Source: CAYLOP01 sp964385305
GTDB lineage: Bacteria; Chloroflexota; Anaerolineae; Anaerolineales; E44-bin32
NCBI GenBank assembly: GCA_964385305.1
Contig: CAYLOP010000027.1
Span: 1 to 26,612, forward strand
Length of the DNA stretch: 26,612 nt
Direction of reading: 5' to 3'
In this document: one piece after another, positions 23,050 to 26,612 of the stretch
How positions within the stretch are numbered: the stretch's first letter is position 1
Layout: each line of letters starts with the position of its first letter
Notes under the pieces: model-generated
Told to the model about the DNA's origin: nothing
Databases searched by the model: none
Seen by the model: only the letters and a program-made list of their open reading frames with translations
Made by a program: the position numbers and the translations under genes

Positions 23050-23079
23050 CTTGTCCGTTTATCCGTTCTGACGGGCAAG
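23050..23079 (+). repeat. Second hairpin in the mog leader
   Basis: CTTGTCCGT (23050-23058) pairs with ACGGGCAAG (23071-23079), nine pairs with one G-T, around a 12-base loop. It follows the previous hairpin by 16 bases. No T-run follows. Confidence 0.45.
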
Positions 23080-23121
23080 TTGTACATCTTTAGTGGATTC
23101 CGGGAAGCAGACGGCGGGGTT

Positions 23122-23168
23122 TGAGGTGAAAGAACTTTACCAGCACACGATGGCGTAAATTCACCTCA
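23122..23168 (+). repeat. Third hairpin in the mog leader
   Basis: TGAGGTGAA (23122-23130) is perfectly complementary to 23160-23168. Inside it, TTTAC (23136-23140) pairs with GTAAA (23155-23159), separated by a one-sided 5-base bulge (23131-23135). This gives a 14-pair nested stem with a 14-base terminal loop. It ends about 100 bases before the mog ATG. Confidence 0.5.
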
Positions 23169-23256
23169 TGAATCTACGTGAATATCTTCACCCCCCTAAC
23201 CAAGAATCTCGATCCACATTAAGTTCCATCCGACTGGTCAAGCAACGAACGCATCG

Positions 23257-23269
23257 GGGAGGTTCTCCC
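23257..23269 (+). promoter_or_regulatory. Hairpin covering the mog ribosome binding site
   Basis: GGGAG (23257-23261) can pair with CTCCC (23265-23269) across a GTT loop, ending at the base before ATG 23270. The Shine-Dalgarno sequence GGGGAGG (23256-23262) would be buried in this stem. This is a typical translational off-switch geometry; function is inferred only. Confidence 0.5.
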
Positions 23270-23785
23270 ATGAGAGTTGGTGTGCTTACAATATCGGATA
23301 GATCCTCCCGTGGCGAACGAGCAGATCTGTCGGGACCGCTTCTTGTTGAGAAGGTCGAAGCACAAGGTTGGGAGGTTGTCCGGAGCGATATTGTGTCGGA
23401 TGATCAACTTGAAATTGAACAGCTGCTACGTGATTGGGCGGATGCCGGCGGTGTCGATCTCATTCTCACAACCGGTGGAACGGGTTTTTCTCCCCGCGAT
23501 CGGGCGCCAGAGGCGACCAGGGCCGTTGTGGAGCGGTTCGCGCCCGGGCTTGCGGAGGCGATGCGAGCGGCAAGCTGCCAGGTGACACCACATGCTATGC
23601 TTTCGCGCGCGGTGGCAGGTATCCGGGGGACGACGCTGATTGTCAATTTGCCGGGGAGTCCAAAAGCAGTGCGGGAGAATCTCGCAGTGATCCTTCCAGC
23701 TCTTCCGCATGCCATTCAGCTTCTCTCAGAGCAACCTGATTCGGATGCAGGTCATCAGCCACCAAGAAAAAGCATGAAGATATAA
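23270..23785 (+). CDS. MoaB/Mog-type molybdopterin adenylyltransferase
   Basis: A 171-residue cytosolic protein of the MoaB/Mog family, which adenylates molybdopterin during molybdenum-cofactor synthesis. The core begins MRVGVLTISDRSSRGERADLSGP. The nucleotide-binding motif TTGGTGFSPRDRAPEAT starts at residue 67, with Asp77 conserved, and NLPGSPKA follows near the C-terminus. The last ~20 residues are polar and probably disordered. The strong GGGGAGG ribosome binding site decides the start at 23270; an in-frame ATG at 23168 has none and adds a segment without family similarity. MoaB and Mog are not easily separated by sequence. No other molybdenum-cofactor genes are in the window. Confidence 0.92.
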   Translation: MRVGVLTISDRSSRGERADLSGPLLVEKVEAQGWEVVRSDIVSDDQLEIEQLLRDWADAGGVDLILTTGGTGFSPRDRAPEATRAVVERFAPGLAEAMRAASCQVTPHAMLSRAVAGIRGTTLIVNLPGSPKAVRENLAVILPALPHAIQLLSEQPDSDAGHQPPRKSMKI

Positions 23786-23817
23786 ATCGCTGATTGAATA
23801 TCACCAGGAGTCATATC

Positions 23818-24675
23818 ATGCGATATTGGCAGAAGGTGTTATACGCCAGTGGATCCTTGGCCGTTGCGCTCTCCTATCAAGCTTTCGGCACGTACATTCA
23901 ATTTCTCTATATCGACATTCTTGGTTTGAAAGCCGCCTTGGTGGGCATAGGTTGGGGATTGTATGGCGTTTGGAATGCGATCAACGACCCGCTAGCAGGG
24001 TATTGGTCGGACCGCACACAAACGCGTTGGGGGCGGCGCATCCCCTGGATCGCTGGCTTCTTTATCCCTCTTGCACTCTCCTTCTACTTGCTCTGGGTGC
24101 CGCCAACACCATTGGTTAAGGGAGGCGAGATGCCTCTCTTTGTTTATTTCATGGCGCTCGTACTCATCTTCGATTTGCTGTGGACCATTGTCGTCATGAA
24201 TTGGACCGCGCTGTTCCCCGAGATGATCCCTGAAGAGAAGGAACGCGCGACCGTTTCTGCGTGGCGACAAGTATTTACGTTATTAGGGTTGTTGATCGGT
24301 GTTGGGCTGCCGCCTATCCTGGCCGGGGAGGATTGGGGAGGGCGCGGTCCGATGGCACTCATGTTGGCGATTGTTACGGCCATTTTCTTCGGAATCTCAC
24401 TGCTTGGCAGCCGAGAGAAGCGAGAGTTCAGCCAGGAACCAGCCTTACCACTGACCAAAGCCTTGCGAGCGACATTTGAAAATCGGGATTTCCGCTATTT
24501 CCTGGGTGCTAATCTCTCCAAGGAATTCATCTTCTCCATGCTAACAGCCACGGTCCCTTTCTACACGAAATATGTCCTGCTGCGAAAGTACGCACTGCAC
24601 GGCGACAAATTGGATCGCGTCCGTACAAAAGTACGCGAGTTGCACCAGCAAAGAGCCATGCGTGTTCAATCATGA
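23818..24675 (+). CDS. Truncated MelB-like (GPH family) sugar:cation symporter
   Basis: A 285-residue protein matching the first two thirds of a GPH-family symporter (family usually 440-480 residues, 12 helices). The N-terminal helices and the MelB cation-site block NDPLAGYWSDRTQTRWGRRIPWI are intact, and similarity continues through ENRDFRYFLGANLSKEFIFSMLTATVPFYTKYVL. It then changes abruptly at about 24577 into a basic, soluble tail (RKYALHGDKLDRVRTKVREL and onward) and stops, so about four helices are missing. The other frames do not supply them. A deletion or rearrangement joining the gene to the end of another is likely; assembly error is possible. AGGAG lies 9 bases before ATG 23818. 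Confidence 0.8.
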   Translation: MRYWQKVLYASGSLAVALSYQAFGTYIQFLYIDILGLKAALVGIGWGLYGVWNAINDPLAGYWSDRTQTRWGRRIPWIAGFFIPLALSFYLLWVPPTPLVKGGEMPLFVYFMALVLIFDLLWTIVVMNWTALFPEMIPEEKERATVSAWRQVFTLLGLLIGVGLPPILAGEDWGGRGPMALMLAIVTAIFFGISLLGSREKREFSQEPALPLTKALRATFENRDFRYFLGANLSKEFIFSMLTATVPFYTKYVLLRKYALHGDKLDRVRTKVRELHQQRAMRVQS

Positions 24676-24689
24676 GGTAGGTGGGCACC

Positions 24690-26045
24690 ATGGTGCTAGA
24701 AAGCCGCGAGAGTTCGTCACCGATTATCACCCGTGCAGTAGCCGCCGGTCTGCTCAATCGCACATTTGATGCTCTCAACTTGCCTTTGTGGCAGAAAGCT
24801 GGCCTGACTGTCTTGAGTGTTTTTCCTCCTGCTGTGGCACGCCGCGTCGCACAGTGGGATATGGTCCGAGGTGCATTGGATCAGGATCAAGTGGAGGAGC
24901 TAAGGGTCGAGCAATTGATAGCGGAACGGCTTGCAGACTATCAGTCACTCGCCGGCCAATTCGATTCTGTCGTCATAGGTGCGGCGCTAGGAGGCGCCGC
25001 TGCGCATCTTGCCCTCGCAGTTAATGCGCTCTTTCTCCCGCAACCCTTTATCCTGAGTTTTCACGGCGGAAGTCCGAATGATGAGGTCGGATCTCACTTT
25101 GAGCGATCGCGTTCCATCGCGGGCAAGATTTTAGCGAACAATAAGGGTGTGCTGGCCGTCGGCCATTTTGATCCGATCCATGATGGGTGGTTGACTCGGA
25201 AAATTAATCACCTCCGCTTGAAACTCGTCGATCTACCGCAAGGTTATCGAGAATTCCTCCGGCGAAAGCTTCGACCTGGAGGCAGCATTCTCTATCTAGA
25301 TTGTGGTGCGAAGTGGCTACAATACGAGCTGGGCCCGAGGCATGTATATCAAATTGGGGGGTGGGGAGGTATTCCCGCCGAGGAATTTCTGCGCGGAAGT
25401 GTGCGCATCGATGACATCCTCGCAACCCGAGGCTCTCCCCATCGAGGTGGGTGGCGGGTTGAAGGGATGGAGCCGCGCGAGCGCCCGGAATCGGAGTGGG
25501 GGAGCGAGCCGGGGTTGGGTTCCGCGTTAGAAACCTTTGCGGCGGAGAACGGATTCCAGTTCTTTCGGATTCGTCTACCCCATCCTCACGACTTTTCTCG
25601 GCTGGCATATCAAACCTACATCGACCTTTGCCATGAGAACGAGATCGAGCCCCAAGGGGTTGTAGTTGAAACCTTCACACAATATGACCCAACAACGGTG
25701 CTGCGGGGTGGCCTCCTCCCTGTTTGGCTGATCTTCAACACGGATGACAGCCGTGCGTTCTTATCGAGTTGCCGGCCATCTTTTCCGCCCTCGAAGCCGG
25801 TTTTCTTCAGCGGATTGGTGACGCTCTCCCGCACGCCGGACATGGTTCCATGGAGCGGATGGGTTGAGGCACTCGATGGGTTGGATTGGGTCAATATCGG
25901 GGTACGCCCGCATCGTTATCCCGAAGACATGATGGCGCTCTGGAGCTGGCCAACCAGGCTGCGAGATTGGGTGGCGGCACATCCCGCACCCTTGAAGAAA
26001 CGTTTAAGGGTTGAGGACTTAATGGAGATCATCAGCCGTCTTTGA
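24690..26045 (+). CDS. Unrecognised 451-residue protein
   Basis: I do not recognise this family. The N-terminus (~1-60) is amphipathic or hydrophobic. Residues ~90-250 alternate beta-alpha in a Rossmann-like manner, with FDSVVIGAALGGAAAHLALAV, PFILSFHGG, GVLAVGHFDPIHDGWL and LRPGGSILYLDCGAKWLQYELG, the last resembling the strand after the core of methyltransferases. No complete SAM-binding motif is visible. Later blocks include FRIRLPHPHDFSRLAYQTY, VVETFTQYDPTTVLRGGLLPVWLIFNTDDS and the Trp-rich end ALWSWPTRLRDWVAAHP. Codon use is like its neighbours. The GTG at 24681 is in frame, but ATG 24690 follows a GAGGTAGG sequence. The gene begins 14 bases after the truncated transporter. Confidence 0.8.
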   Translation: MVLESRESSSPIITRAVAAGLLNRTFDALNLPLWQKAGLTVLSVFPPAVARRVAQWDMVRGALDQDQVEELRVEQLIAERLADYQSLAGQFDSVVIGAALGGAAAHLALAVNALFLPQPFILSFHGGSPNDEVGSHFERSRSIAGKILANNKGVLAVGHFDPIHDGWLTRKINHLRLKLVDLPQGYREFLRRKLRPGGSILYLDCGAKWLQYELGPRHVYQIGGWGGIPAEEFLRGSVRIDDILATRGSPHRGGWRVEGMEPRERPESEWGSEPGLGSALETFAAENGFQFFRIRLPHPHDFSRLAYQTYIDLCHENEIEPQGVVVETFTQYDPTTVLRGGLLPVWLIFNTDDSRAFLSSCRPSFPPSKPVFFSGLVTLSRTPDMVPWSGWVEALDGLDWVNIGVRPHRYPEDMMALWSWPTRLRDWVAAHPAPLKKRLRVEDLMEIISRL

Positions 26046-26299
26046 GCGGCGGAGGTGGTGATTTGAGTTCTGTATCAACCATCAGGAATTCAGGTAAGTT
26101 TTTCCGTAGGGACACCGTAATTATTTGCGATGTGCCTTTTTTTTCTAAAAGTTCAATAGCGATTATTCCATATAGCAGGTCAGAGCGATTTTTATTTATG
26201 CGACTTCGAATGTATATTAAATTGCTGTGTATCAAGATCCTTGTTTCGATAAATAACGAGCTGAAGTAACTCTTATATGAGACCTCCGAGGAGGAGAAA
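26046..26299. other. AT-rich intergenic spacer
   Basis: These 254 bases are visibly richer in A and T than the rest of the window, with an eight-base T run near 26141 and several TATA-like strings. Small reading frames exist on both strands but none has a credible start and ribosome binding site. It probably contains the promoter of the next gene, though no consensus pair of boxes could be set. Confidence 0.5.
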
Positions 26300-26612
26300 A
26301 TGAACTTGAAGGAGCGTGCGAAACAAGCCCTTCTACCAATGTTGCTTGCGTTGGTCGCGCTGGGTGCACTCGTTGGTGTGATATTTGCAGTCTTAGATAC
26401 TTTTCCTCCCTATACGCCGTTCCTCGGGCGCTATCTGCGTGGGCGTATCGTATTGCCTGCTGTGGCTGCCATCGCCGGAATTGCGTTGGGTGTGCTGCTG
26501 CTTCGAAAGCGTAAAGATTTGGTCATTAAGATTTTCCTGGGTGTCGCTGCAGCGGCTCTCCTTGGCGCGATCGTTTCAAGCACTGCAACGGCGCTATACC
26601 AGCGCAATTGTA
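26300..26612 (+). CDS. Small membrane protein, 3' truncated by the window edge
   Basis: An ATG at 26300 with GAGGAGGAG directly upstream opens a frame that runs to the window end without a stop (104 codons seen). It begins MNLKERAKQALLPMLLALVA and shows three hydrophobic segments (~10-31, ~51-66, ~74-92) separated by short basic loops, with Arg/Lys after the second (LLLRKRKDL). This is a multi-helix membrane protein of unknown function. The strong ribosome binding site and the continuous frame support it as real. Confidence 0.7.
   Translation, partial: MNLKERAKQALLPMLLALVALGALVGVIFAVLDTFPPYTPFLGRYLRGRIVLPAVAAIAGIALGVLLLRKRKDLVIKIFLGVAAAALLGAIVSSTATALYQRNC

Noticed and set aside
23168..23269. 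Upstream in-frame ATG at 23168 as the mog start
   Set aside because: No ribosome binding site, no family similarity in the added 34 residues, and the ATG sits at the end of a hairpin stem.
26032..26235. Minus-strand 67-codon ORF in the AT-rich spacer with a protein-like sequence
   Set aside because: It starts at a TTG with a poorly spaced ribosome binding site, the frame stays open upstream without a better start, and it overlaps the end of the opposite gene. Composition alone can explain it.

Overview
The window is a gene-dense, moderately GC-rich bacterial chromosome segment. Gene content suggests a member of the Chloroflexota, most likely Anaerolineae, probably from a metagenome assembly. 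The pointers are a membrane/GAF/HTH-like regulator of a type I associate with that phylum, a tri-partite S1-repeat protein, a PHP plus AlbA_2-like protein and a degenerate XerC-like protein; two runs of N (10 and 100 bases) mark scaffold joins. The taxonomic call is inference from protein style, since no rRNA or tRNA is present. No phage, insertion sequence, CRISPR array or tRNA was found.

Layout. 1-3438 (+): a secreted CAP-domain lipoprotein candidate, a PolX DNA polymerase/PHP nuclease, and a DegV lipid-binding protein. 3439-3745: intergenic, with two hairpins and an extended -10 promoter. 3746-6172 (+): a tyrosine-recombinase-like gene that lacks several catalytic residues and contains a 10-N gap, packed against purine nucleoside phosphorylase and a membrane-anchored Ig-like protein. 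6258-9854 (+): a GNAT acetyltransferase, a large multi-TM/GAF/HTH-like regulator, and an S1-repeat protein preceded by an 18-codon leader ORF. 9929-13667 (+): FtsK/SpoIIIE translocase, a CDP-alcohol phosphatidyltransferase and Lgt, i.e. division and envelope lipid functions. 13795-16956 (+): an ABC exporter whose permease carries a C-terminal SpoIIM-like domain, then an RNase Z-like metallo-beta-lactamase protein; the exporter promoter is nearly ideal and places the transcription start at the start codon.

16980-17641 (-): a small unknown protein and a stand-alone cyclic-nucleotide-binding protein, divergent from a proteostasis cluster (+): Hsp20, Lon with a histone-H1-like basic tail, and a single-domain response regulator, followed by a PHP/AlbA_2-like protein interrupted by 100 Ns. 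22975-23269 is an intergenic region with three consecutive stem-loops and a fourth hairpin that buries the ribosome binding site of a MoaB/Mog-type molybdopterin gene; this is the best candidate here for an undescribed cis-regulatory RNA. The end holds a truncated MelB-type transporter, an unrecognised 451-residue protein, an AT-rich spacer, and the start of a small membrane protein that runs off the window.

Most genes are ordinary housekeeping genes. The points most worth following are the structured mog leader, the ABC-2/SpoIIM fusion, the PolX active-site substitution, the degenerate recombinase, the membrane-bound HTH-like regulator and the broken transporter.
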